Assembly: GCA_900556465.1 (NCBI GenBank)
Contig: USPK01000060.1
Location: forward strand, 1 to 7,833
Direction: 5' to 3'
DNA from: an uncultured Prevotella sp.
Lineage (GTDB): Bacteria; Bacteroidota; Bacteroidia; Bacteroidales; Bacteroidaceae
DNA length: 7,833 nucleotides
Positions within the stretch are counted from its first letter, which is position 1. Each line of letters starts with the position of its first letter. Below are positions 1-6,513 of the stretch, piece after piece. A model generated the notes under the pieces. That model was not told where the DNA came from. It searched no databases and saw nothing but the letters and a program-made list of their open reading frames with translations. The position numbers and the translations under genes are program-made.

Positions 1-44
1 GTGAAGGAGGCACCCGCCGTTAACTTTTCGCTTGGGGTTAGACT

Positions 45-308
45 TCAGGCCTCAGCTTTGGGCTCAACGGAAACCACGCTGCGGTTACGGTTGCCGCGGT
101 GGAATGTCACAACGCCGTCGGTCAGTGCGTACAGGGTATGGTCGCTGCCCATGCCGACATTCTTGCCGGGATAGTGAACCGTACCGCGCTGACGCACGAT
201 AATGTTGCCGGCGATGCAAACTTGACCGCCCCAAATCTTAACGCCTAATCTCTTGGAAGCCGACTCACGGCCGTTCTTTGAACTACCTACGCCTTTCTTG
301 TGTGCCAT
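45..308 (-). CDS. rpmA: 50S ribosomal protein L27
   Basis: Component of the large ribosomal subunit whose N-terminal tail reaches towards the peptidyl-transferase centre. The 87-residue product has the usual bacterial length and pattern: it begins MAHKKGVGSSKNGRES, followed by the conserved SKRLGVKIWGGQ segment, the VRQRGT motif and the HTLYALTDGVV core. The start directly at MAHKK means it lacks the cleavable N-terminal extension known from Firmicutes L27. It lies 19 nt downstream of rplU on the same strand and is almost certainly co-transcribed from the rplU promoter. No terminator hairpin is visible in the 44 nt left after its stop, so the transcript may continue past the window edge. In many Bacteroidota seryl-tRNA synthetase follows this pair, but that cannot be checked here. 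Identification is secure. Confidence 0.98.
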   Translation of the reverse strand: MAHKKGVGSSKNGRESASKRLGVKIWGGQVCIAGNIIVRQRGTVHYPGKNVGMGSDHTLYALTDGVVTFHRGNRNRSVVSVEPKAEA

Positions 309-327
309 TTTCTTCTACTTTTTAGGG

Positions 328-645
328 TTAAGCGATGACTTGTTTGATACTAAGTTCGGTGAACTGATGACGGTAGCCGTTCAGTTTGCGATAGCCCTTG
401 CGGCGCTTCTTATGGAACACGAGCACCTTGTCCCCCTTGACGAGCGGAGAAAGTACTTCGCAGACTACCTTTGCGCCTTCGACCGTCGGCGCGCCGACAG
501 TGACGGTGCCGTCCTTGTCTACCAGCAGGACTTTTTCAAATTCAACAGTCTGGCCATTCTCGGCGGCGCTGATGTGGTTCACAAAGATCCGGCGTCCTTC
601 CTCAGCCTTGAACTGCTGACCGTTAATCTCTACGATTGCGTACAT
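328..645 (-). CDS. rplU: 50S ribosomal protein L21
   Basis: Large-subunit ribosomal protein that binds 23S rRNA. The 105-residue product matches the family's usual length of about 103 residues. It opens MYAIVEINGQQFKAEEG, equivalent to the E. coli MYAVFQSGGKQ opening, has the central VEFEKVLLVDKDG strand region, and ends in the basic KKRRKGYRKLNGYRHQFTEL segment typical of the L21 RNA-binding C-terminus. The ATG at 645 is preceded by an AT-rich stretch (CCTAATTAATA) rather than a Shine-Dalgarno sequence, as is common in Bacteroidota. It is the first gene of the rplU-rpmA unit and sits about 85 nt downstream of the predicted transcription start, leaving room for a structured leader. Identification is secure. 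Confidence 0.98.
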   Translation of the reverse strand: MYAIVEINGQQFKAEEGRRIFVNHISAAENGQTVEFEKVLLVDKDGTVTVGAPTVEGAKVVCEVLSPLVKGDKVLVFHKKRRKGYRKLNGYRHQFTELSIKQVIA

Positions 646-729
646 TATTAATTAGGATATAAACGGGTTTACTCCGTGAGGCGGGCCTCTTCGCGAAGCC
701 ACTTGTCCAGCCCCAGCGGACTCTAAAAT
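646..729 (-). promoter_or_regulatory. 5' leader of rplU-rpmA, possible structured region
   Basis: If transcription starts about 7 nt after the -7 element, the mRNA carries roughly 85 nt before the rplU ATG. On the transcribed strand it contains short self-complementary segments: GTCC/GGAC around a 9-nt loop near 706-722, GAGG-CCCG-CCTC near 677-688, and CTT-CGCG-AAG beside it near 688-697. The last two overlap slightly, so they may be alternatives. L21 operons have autoregulatory leaders in some other bacteria (for example the Bacillus L21 leader). I do not recognise that consensus here, so a regulatory role is inference. Confidence 0.3.
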
Positions 730-735
730 CGGATG

Positions 736-765
736 CAAAAGTACAACTTAAATTTGAAATACAAC
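736..765 (-). promoter_or_regulatory. Bacteroidota-type promoter for rplU-rpmA
   Basis: Read on the minus strand, the -7 element TACTTTTG (736-743) matches the Bacteroidota consensus TAnnTTTG exactly. A GTTG at 762-765 stands 18 nt upstream, close to the usual spacing for the TTG-type -33 element. The spacer is AT-rich. This should be the main promoter of the ribosomal protein pair, with a start near 728-730. Confidence 0.75.
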
Positions 766-805
766 GGTTTAAGGGCGAATAAATTGCGGAATATGGTACA
801 AAAGC

Positions 806-873
806 CGGCCGCGGCGGCCGCAAAATGCCCGCCGCGGCCCGATTTCTCGAAAAAAAGGCGGCGCGGCCGGGCC
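806..873. repeat. GC-rich inverted repeats in the divergent intergenic region
   Basis: Between the two divergent promoters lies a very GC-rich block. It holds a perfect 6-bp hairpin, CGGCCG (806-811) and CGGCCG (815-820) around a 3-nt loop. A second inverted pair is GGCCCG (836-841) and CGGGCC (868-873), enclosing an A-tract at 850-856. No T-tract follows on either strand in terminator position. It could be an operator or an insulating structure between two outward promoters, or simply compositional; nothing in the sequence decides. Confidence 0.35.
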
Positions 874-891
874 ACTTCGGACAATTGCGCG

Positions 892-899
892 TATATTTG
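892..899 (+). promoter_or_regulatory. -7 promoter element of the transglutaminase-like gene
   Basis: TATATTTG is an exact match to the Bacteroidota -7 consensus TAnnTTTG, 35 nt before the ATG at 935. That gives a predicted start near 905-907 and a short leader of about 28 nt. No clear TTG element is found 18-21 nt upstream, where the sequence is CGGGCC-like, so the promoter is probably weak or helped by an activator. The leader has no strong Shine-Dalgarno sequence. Confidence 0.55.
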
Positions 900-934
900 C
901 AATAAGAAACACTTCATTAACCCTGACCGCAACC

Positions 935-3682
935 ATGAAAAAACTTTTCGCTACCCTCCTACTCGGACTGGCTGTCGGCAGTGCGGCGGCACAGACGGCC
1001 GAAGAGGTCCGGCAAGACTTCTTCGGGCGCTTCAGCGAGACGGCGGCGCGCGAGGCCGCCGAGGCTATGATGCAGCAGAACCTGACGCCGGAGTGCCTCA
1101 ATGCCCTCGAGTTCCTTTACGCCTACATGCCGGCCCCCGACATGGCGGACTATCCCCTTTCCTACTACATTTCCCAGACGGAGTGCGCCCTCAGGGCCCG
1201 CCGCGAGATGCCCTGGGGCACGAAGGTCCCCGAGCGGGAGTGGCGCCACTTCGTGCTGCCCGTCCGCGTCAACAACGAGAACCTGGACACGTTCCGTACG
1301 GCCTGCTACGAGGAGCTGAAGCAGCGCGTCGCCGGCCTCTCCATGCGCGACGCCGTGCTCGAGGTCAATCACTGGTGCCACGAGTACGTCACGTACCAGC
1401 CCTCGGACGCTCGCACCTCCGCGCCGCTCGCTACGATGCGCACCGCTACCGGGCGCTGCGGCGAGGAGTCCACGTTCACCGTCTCGGCGCTCCGTGCCAT
1501 CGGCATCCCTGCCCGTCAGGTCTACACGCCGCGCTGGGCCCACACGGACGATAACCATGCGTGGGTGGAAGCATGGGTGGACGGCAAGTGGTATTTCCTG
1601 GGCGCCTGCGAGCCGGAGCCGGTCCTCAACCTCGGTTGGTTCAACCAGCCGGCCTCGCGCGGCATGCTCATGCATACGAAGGTGTACGGCCGTTACGACG
1701 GACCGGAGGACGTCATCAGTAGGACGCCGTGCTACACCGAAATCAACGTCACGCCGAACTATGCCCCCGTGGCCCGCACGACTGTCGTCGTCACCGACAC
1801 GGCCGGGCAGCCGGTCCCCGGGGCCAGGGTGGAGTTCGGGCTCTATAACTACGCGCAGTTCTACACCGTGTGCCGCGCCCTGACCGACTCGGCCGGCTGC
1901 GCCTCCATTACGGCCGGTCTGGGCGACCTGCTGGCCTGGGCCGCCCGCGACGGGCGCTACGGTTTCGCGAAGTTCACCGTCGGGAGCGCCGACCGGGTCA
2001 GCGTCTGCCTGGACCATCGCGCCGGCGACAGCTTCAGCCTCGACCTCGACGTGACGCCGCCCGCTGGCCGCAACAACCTGCCCCAGGTGCCCGAGGCCGC
2101 CGTCCGGGCCAACGACCACCGCAAGGCTGTCGAGGACTCCATTCGCACGGCCTACGTGCGTACCTTCCCCGACTCGGCCCGCATTGCCGGCTTTGCGCGG
2201 CAGTCAGGGCTCGACTTCACCCGCATTCGCCCGCTCGTCGAGAAGAGTCGCGGCAACTACGCCGCCACGTTCGCCCTGCTCGAGCGCTACGGCACCGACG
2301 CCGCCACCCTGCTCGAGACGGTCAGCGACAAGGACCTGCGCGACTTTGAACTCTCCGTCCTGGCCGACCACCTGACGGCCGCCCGCTCCGGTGCCGACTC
2401 GCTCGGCGCCTGGGTGTCCTCGCCGACCTACCGCCACTACGTCCTCAGCCCGCGCATAGCCAACGAGCGCCTCACCCCGTGGCGCAGCTACCTGCAACAG
2501 GCGTTCACCGCCGCCGAACGCGACTCCTTCAGCCGGGCCCCGGAGCGCCTGGCCCTCTGGGTAATGCAGCGCGTGCGCACCGACAGCCTGCACAATCCGC
2601 TCCAGCTCTGCCTGTCGCCCGAAGCGGCCCTGCGCTGCCGCCTCGCCGACGTGGCGGGCCAGGGCCTCCTCTTCGTGGCAGCGGCCCGGTCGCTCAACGT
2701 CGCGGCCCGCATCGACGAGGTGACGGGCAAGGTGCAGTACGCCACCGACCGCACCGACGCGCCACGCTGGCAGACCGTCCCCTTCGACGACCAGCAATGG
2801 CGCAAGGCCATACTGGCCCAGGAGAAGGTGGCCCAGGCCCGCCGCCAGCTGGGACTGACCGCCGAACCGGCCGCAGCGGCCGACAGCCTCGCCGCCCCCG
2901 CCCCGCAGACCGCGGCCGCCCGCGGCGGGCGCCTCACCCTGACCTACACCCCGCGGCAGTACATGGAGAATCCCAAGTATTACTCCCACTTCACGCTGAG
3001 CCGCCTCGACAACGGCCTGCCCGTATTGCTCAACTATCCGGAAAACGACACGTGGCAACGCACCTTCAGCCACGCCACCGCAGTCGACGCCGGCGACTAC
3101 CTCCTCACGTCCGGCACGCGCATGGCCGACGGCAGCGTGCTGGCCCACCTGGCCGTCTTCCCCGTGCGTCCGGGCCACGACGTCGAGGTCCCGCTCGTCA
3201 TGCGCGAGGACCAGACCGGGCTCCAGGTCATCGGCAGCTTCAACTCCGAGAACCTCTACTTCGACGCCGAGAGCCAGGCCGTCAAGTCCATCCTCTCCAC
3301 CACGGGGCGCGGCTACTTTGTCGTCGGGCTGCTGCGCGCCAACAACGAGCCCTCCAACCACATCCTGCACGACCTCGAAAAGCTCCACGCGGACCTCGAA
3401 AAGTGGGGCCGCCCCATCCTCCTGCTCTTCCCCTCACACGAAGAGTTGGAGCGTTTCGAGCACAACCGCAGCGAGTTCCCCAACCTGCCCGCCACCGTCC
3501 GCTTCGGCGTGGACAGCGAGGGCGCCGTAGCGGCCGACCTCTTCGGCAGCGGACTCGTCCCCTCGCGCGAGACGCCGCTCCTCGTTCTCGGCGACACGTT
3601 CAACCGTGTCGTATTCTGCGTGCAGGGCTACACCATCGGGGCCGGCGAACAAATCAAGCAGGCGGTGCGGAAACTGAAATAA
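935..3682 (+). CDS. Secreted multidomain transglutaminase-like protein
   Basis: A 915-residue exported protein of the transglutaminase-like (papain-fold) superfamily. MKKLFATLLLGLAVGSAAAQ is a signal peptide with likely cleavage at AAA-Q; no lipobox Cys is present. Residues about 130-230 form the transglutaminase-like core: Cys175 in GRCGEES, the IGIPARQVYTPRW segment, and His208 in NHAWVEAWVDGKWYFLGACE. The third triad residue is uncertain, perhaps Glu226. Residues about 280-375 look like a beta-sandwich (VVVTDTAGQPVPGARVEF). Residues about 530-620 resemble a second transglutaminase-like core without the Cys. A low-complexity Ala/Pro linker covers about 641-662. Residues about 790-915 resemble a thioredoxin-like fold (PILLLFPSHEELERF, TPLLVLGD) without CxxC. 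Members of this superfamily may be proteases, peptidases or crosslinkers, so the substrate is unknown. The gene stands alone, divergent from rplU and ending at a strong terminator. Confidence 0.85.
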   Translation: MKKLFATLLLGLAVGSAAAQTAEEVRQDFFGRFSETAAREAAEAMMQQNLTPECLNALEFLYAYMPAPDMADYPLSYYISQTECALRARREMPWGTKVPEREWRHFVLPVRVNNENLDTFRTACYEELKQRVAGLSMRDAVLEVNHWCHEYVTYQPSDARTSAPLATMRTATGRCGEESTFTVSALRAIGIPARQVYTPRWAHTDDNHAWVEAWVDGKWYFLGACEPEPVLNLGWFNQPASRGMLMHTKVYGRYDGPEDVISRTPCYTEINVTPNYAPVARTTVVVTDTAGQPVPGARVEFGLYNYAQFYTVCRALTDSAGCASITAGLGDLLAWAARDGRYGFAKFTVGSADRVSVCLDHRAGDSFSLDLDVTPPAGRNNLPQVPEAAVRANDHRKAVEDSIRTAYVRTFPDSARIAGFARQSGLDFTRIRPLVEKSRGNYAATFALLERYGTDAATLLETVSDKDLRDFELSVLADHLTAARSGADSLGAWVSSPTYRHYVLSPRIANERLTPWRSYLQQAFTAAERDSFSRAPERLALWVMQRVRTDSLHNPLQLCLSPEAALRCRLADVAGQGLLFVAAARSLNVAARIDEVTGKVQYATDRTDAPRWQTVPFDDQQWRKAILAQEKVAQARRQLGLTAEPAAAADSLAAPAPQTAAARGGRLTLTYTPRQYMENPKYYSHFTLSRLDNGLPVLLNYPENDTWQRTFSHATAVDAGDYLLTSGTRMADGSVLAHLAVFPVRPGHDVEVPLVMREDQTGLQVIGSFNSENLYFDAESQAVKSILSTTGRGYFVVGLLRANNEPSNHILHDLEKLHADLEKWGRPILLLFPSHEELERFEHNRSEFPNLPATVRFGVDSEGAVAADLFGSGLVPSRETPLLVLGDTFNRVVFCVQGYTIGAGEQIKQAVRKLK

Positions 3683-3687
3683 GAACA

Positions 3688-3700
3688 TCCCCGCCGGGGA
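3688..3700 (+). other. Small hairpin just after the stop codon
   Basis: TCCCCGCCGGGGA forms a 5-bp stem with a 3-nt loop, six bases after the TAA of the transglutaminase-like gene and just before the main terminator. It has no T-tract of its own. It may help protect the mRNA 3' end, or have no role. Confidence 0.35.
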
Positions 3701-3708
3701 ACATACGG

Positions 3709-3736
3709 AAAAAGGAGCGCCGCGGCGCTCCTTTTT
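3709..3736. terminator. Bidirectional intrinsic terminator between convergent genes
   Basis: The arms GGAGCGCC (3714-3721) and GGCGCTCC (3724-3731) are perfectly complementary; allowing for a 4-nt loop this gives a 7-bp GC-rich stem. Five A residues precede it and TTTTTCTTTT follows, so a U-tract trails the hairpin on both strands. It lies 31 nt past the plus-strand stop and about 90 nt past the stop of the convergent barrel gene, so it can end both transcripts. Confidence 0.85.
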
Positions 3737-3826
3737 CTTTTGCGATAAACACGGAATGAGGCGGAGAGCCCCTGCGGTCCGGGCGGGATGGCGTTCGGTC
3801 GCGGGCCGGGCCAGGGCCGCAGAGGG

Positions 3827-6424
3827 TCAGAAATTGTAACGCAGCGTCAGCAGCGCTTCCGCGGGACGCAGACGGTAGGTGTCCGTGGTGACGTCGAAGA
3901 GCGAACTGCTCCGGATGACGTACAAGCGGCGGTTCGTCAGGTTGCGGGCGGCCAGCTCCGCCTCCCAATGTCCGTGCATATAGCGCATGCCGCCGTCCAG
4001 GAAGAGGTCGTGACGGAAGTGCCCTTCCTCCATTTCGTTTACGTTGTACGAACAGGTCGCGTAGAGCTGGAACTGCTTGACGGGAAAGACCGAGAGGTTC
4101 AGATAGGCCGAAACGTTGTCGAAGTGCGTGTTGTCCGCCAGCCCGTCCGTGCGCACCGACGAGCGGAGCCACGAGACACTGGCCTGCGCCACGATGTGCT
4201 CGTCCCAGAAGGTCTGGCGCATCGAGCCGTTGAGCGTGGTGAAAAGGCTGCGCGTCCCGTAACGGACATCCTCGCGCAACACCGCGCTCCGCCGGCCGTT
4301 GACCGAGGCGTTGAGGGAGAAGAGCATACGCTTGTCGAAAATGTTCTGCATGTAGGAGGCGGAGGCCACCCAGTAGCGCGTCGTGTTCTTCTGGTTGACG
4401 ACGGACAGCTGCGTGCCCGTTTCGCTGACGTGACTGCTGGCCATGAGGTCGTCCTGCGTAGCGTTGAACGCGCCGCTGAACTTCACGCGGTAGCCCTTGA
4501 AGCTGTTCTCCAGGTTCAGGGCGGCGTTGAGATAGAAGCGTTCCTCGCGCGGCAGGGCGCCGTCGCCCATCGTCCGCTGCTCGCGGTAGGTCACCCACAG
4601 CGGTCGGAGGACGAAGGAAGACAGTCCGCCGTGGTTCACGCCGTAACCGGCCTTCATCGAGGCCGTGACCAAGGGGGAAAAGCGCAGGTTCAGGCTCGTC
4701 GACGGCGCGAGGTAGGGGCGGTGCCGACTATAGCGCACGCCGTTCAGCGGGTCGCGGTATGCCAGGTCGTACATCTGGACATCCGCCTGCAACTTCCAGA
4801 TGGCCATGCCATAGCGCAGCGTGTAGCGCGGCCCGACGCTCGTGACGAACTGATAGCCGCGGGCATCGTTTTGTCCTAGGCTGGATTCACTGTCCATCTG
4901 GTCGTGCGCCGCCTGGAAGGTCAGAGCCAGCCCTAACTGACTGAGCTGGCTCAGAAACCAACTGTAAGAAGTTCCCATGCGGAAGCGCAGCGTCCGGCCG
5001 CCTGTGCGCTGGTCGGCCAGCAGAGAGTCCGCCGCCGTGTCCACGGCACGCAGGTGGCCGTCCGGCGTTTGGGCGTACGACAGCGCGCCCTGCAGCTGGA
5101 AGGCCCGCTGGCCGCGCCGGCGCACGATGCGGAAATCGTCCGTCAGCCCATAGGTATCCAAGGCGTTGCGCTGCCGTGCGTTCACCGTCCCCGCGGCCAG
5201 GTAGCGGTTGCGGTCGAAGCTGCCGCGCAGCTTCAAGTCGTTGTACAGGTAGAGACTGGCCGAGTTTTGCTCCAGTCTCAGGTTCAGCCTGCCCAGCTGG
5301 TGGCGCAGGCTCGTCTGTCCCAGCTCCTGCACCACGATTCGCTCCCCGCCCGCGCCGAGATAGTCCGTCGTGCGGTCCGAGCCGTACTGCTGGTCACCGT
5401 AACCGTAGCTGCCGGCGACGGTCATAGTCAGCGACTCGCCCAGCTTAAAGAGGTTGCGCACCGAAGCTATGGCCGACGTCCCGCGGCGGTAGCGGTTGTC
5501 GGGCAATGCGCCGGAGGAGAATACCTCGTCGTTGAACACGGACGCCGCCAACGGTTCGCTCTCGCCCGAGCCGAAGCCCGGCATCGTGGCTATCTCGCTG
5601 CTGTAGTCCCGGCCGAAGTTCCCGCCCTTCAGGGTTACCATGTGCTGGTGCTTCGGGGCAATGAGCATCATAAAGGCCTCGCCCGTCCAGGCCGTGCCTG
5701 CCCCGCCGCCGGCGCCGGCCTTGGCGTAGCCCACAGGGCGCAGCAGGCTCTTCTTCTTCAGCTTCAGATTGAGCGCGGCGCGCTCCGAGAACTCCACATC
5801 CTTCAAGGCCTGGATGGGCTGATGATTCTGGTAGACCTCCACGGACGAGACGTCGTCCGGCCGCACATTCTTCGTGGCGATGGTGTAATCACCGCCCAAC
5901 ATGTTAAGCCCCTCGATGTAGAAACGGTTAATATCTTCGCCGTTATATTTGATTTTCCCGTTGGTCTCTACCGTAACGCCCGGGATGCGGCGTATCACGT
6001 CCTCGATGTTGCGGTCGTCGCCGCTCTTCAGCTGATTCACGTTGTAGCTCAGCGTATCGCCCGTGATGCGAAGGGCCGGCGCGCGCACCGTCACTTCACG
6101 GAGCTGCTGTCCGCCGGCCTGCAGGCGCACGTCGGGCAGATGCTGCGAGCGGTTTTCCGCCGTCAGTTCGCCGGGCCGGTAACTCAGGTGCGAAACGCGC
6201 AGCCGCAGCTGCGGGGCCGTCACCTTCACCGTCAGCACATAGTTTCCTTTGGCGTCGGTCGAGCTGTAGGCTGCGAGCGAATCCCCCTTCGCGCCGTACA
6301 CTTTCACGATAGCGCGGGCCACCGGCTTGCCGGATGTATCGGTCACGCGGCCTGTCAGTCTCGCCTGTGCCGCTACGCCCAGTGCCAGGAGCCATGCGGC
6401 CATCATCATTGTCCAAATCTTCAT
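3827..6424 (-). CDS. TonB-dependent-receptor-like outer-membrane barrel protein
   Basis: A large outer-membrane protein of the Bacteroidota carboxypeptidase-regulatory-domain plus plug plus barrel class (865 residues from this start). The ATG at 6424 is preferred because it gives a clean signal peptide, MKIWTMMMAAWLLALGVAAQ; an in-frame ATG at 6445 adds only MNNNGDA. Residues about 22-105 are a CarboxypepD_reg-like domain (LTGRVTDTSGKPVARAIVKVYG, then GNYVLTV). A plug follows at about 110-225, with IRRIPGVTVETNGKIKYNGE, INRFYIEGLNMLGGDY and VEVYQNHQPIQAL. The rest is aromatic-alternating beta strands ending in LRYNF, with the terminal Phe typical of barrel proteins. No TonB box was recognised. 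No SusD gene is adjacent; instead two GLPGLI genes precede it 89 nt upstream, probably in one operon. The ligand is unknown. Confidence 0.88.
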   Translation of the reverse strand: MKIWTMMMAAWLLALGVAAQARLTGRVTDTSGKPVARAIVKVYGAKGDSLAAYSSTDAKGNYVLTVKVTAPQLRLRVSHLSYRPGELTAENRSQHLPDVRLQAGGQQLREVTVRAPALRITGDTLSYNVNQLKSGDDRNIEDVIRRIPGVTVETNGKIKYNGEDINRFYIEGLNMLGGDYTIATKNVRPDDVSSVEVYQNHQPIQALKDVEFSERAALNLKLKKKSLLRPVGYAKAGAGGGAGTAWTGEAFMMLIAPKHQHMVTLKGGNFGRDYSSEIATMPGFGSGESEPLAASVFNDEVFSSGALPDNRYRRGTSAIASVRNLFKLGESLTMTVAGSYGYGDQQYGSDRTTDYLGAGGERIVVQELGQTSLRHQLGRLNLRLEQNSASLYLYNDLKLRGSFDRNRYLAAGTVNARQRNALDTYGLTDDFRIVRRRGQRAFQLQGALSYAQTPDGHLRAVDTAADSLLADQRTGGRTLRFRMGTSYSWFLSQLSQLGLALTFQAAHDQMDSESSLGQNDARGYQFVTSVGPRYTLRYGMAIWKLQADVQMYDLAYRDPLNGVRYSRHRPYLAPSTSLNLRFSPLVTASMKAGYGVNHGGLSSFVLRPLWVTYREQRTMGDGALPREERFYLNAALNLENSFKGYRVKFSGAFNATQDDLMASSHVSETGTQLSVVNQKNTTRYWVASASYMQNIFDKRMLFSLNASVNGRRSAVLREDVRYGTRSLFTTLNGSMRQTFWDEHIVAQASVSWLRSSVRTDGLADNTHFDNVSAYLNLSVFPVKQFQLYATCSYNVNEMEEGHFRHDLFLDGGMRYMHGHWEAELAARNLTNRRLYVIRSSSLFDVTTDTYRLRPAEALLTLRYNF

Positions 6425-6488
6425 CGCATCGCCATTATTGTTCATGAATGTAGAAACTATGGTGCCACCTCCGGCCCGTAACCGTCAG

Positions 6489-6510
6489 GGGGCGCAAAGG
6501 GACCCGCCCC
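6489..6510 (-). other. Intercistronic stem-loop between GLPGLI gene and barrel gene
   Basis: GGGGCG (6489-6494) and CGCCCC (6505-6510) form a 6-bp GC stem with a 10-nt loop, starting 3 nt after the TAG of the upstream GLPGLI gene as transcribed. There is no T-tract after it, so it is not a canonical terminator. It may stabilise the upstream message or partly reduce read-through. No TAnnTTTG element with proper spacing was found in this 89-nt gap. Confidence 0.4.
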
Positions 6511-6513
6511 GCG

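Noticed and set aside
45..645. Lower GC content of rplU-rpmA than of the other genes, as a sign of transfer
   Set aside because: Highly expressed ribosomal protein genes often differ in codon use from the rest of a genome; this is not good evidence that either part is foreign.
733..1554. Plus-strand open frame starting inside the rplU promoter
   Set aside because: It starts within the divergent promoter region and continues out of frame in the transglutaminase-like gene as an Arg/Gly/Pro-rich translation.
959..2119. Long minus-strand open frame of 386 codons inside the transglutaminase-like gene
   Set aside because: Antisense shadow in GC-rich coding sequence. The translation is rich in Arg, Gly, Ala and Val with no recognisable domain, while the plus frame has clear motifs and a signal peptide.
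2204..3388. Minus-strand open frame of 394 codons
   Set aside because: Same reason: a low-information Gly/Val/Ala/Arg translation opposite a well-supported gene.
2479..3759. Plus-strand open frame of 426 codons in another frame
   Set aside because: A Pro/Arg-rich out-of-frame reading of the transglutaminase-like gene that runs through the terminator; no domain.
5054..6481. Plus-strand open frame of 475 codons opposite the barrel gene
   Set aside because: Antisense shadow of the barrel coding sequence; it shows no motifs and its His/Val/Arg-rich composition is typical of reverse-complement frames in GC-rich DNA.
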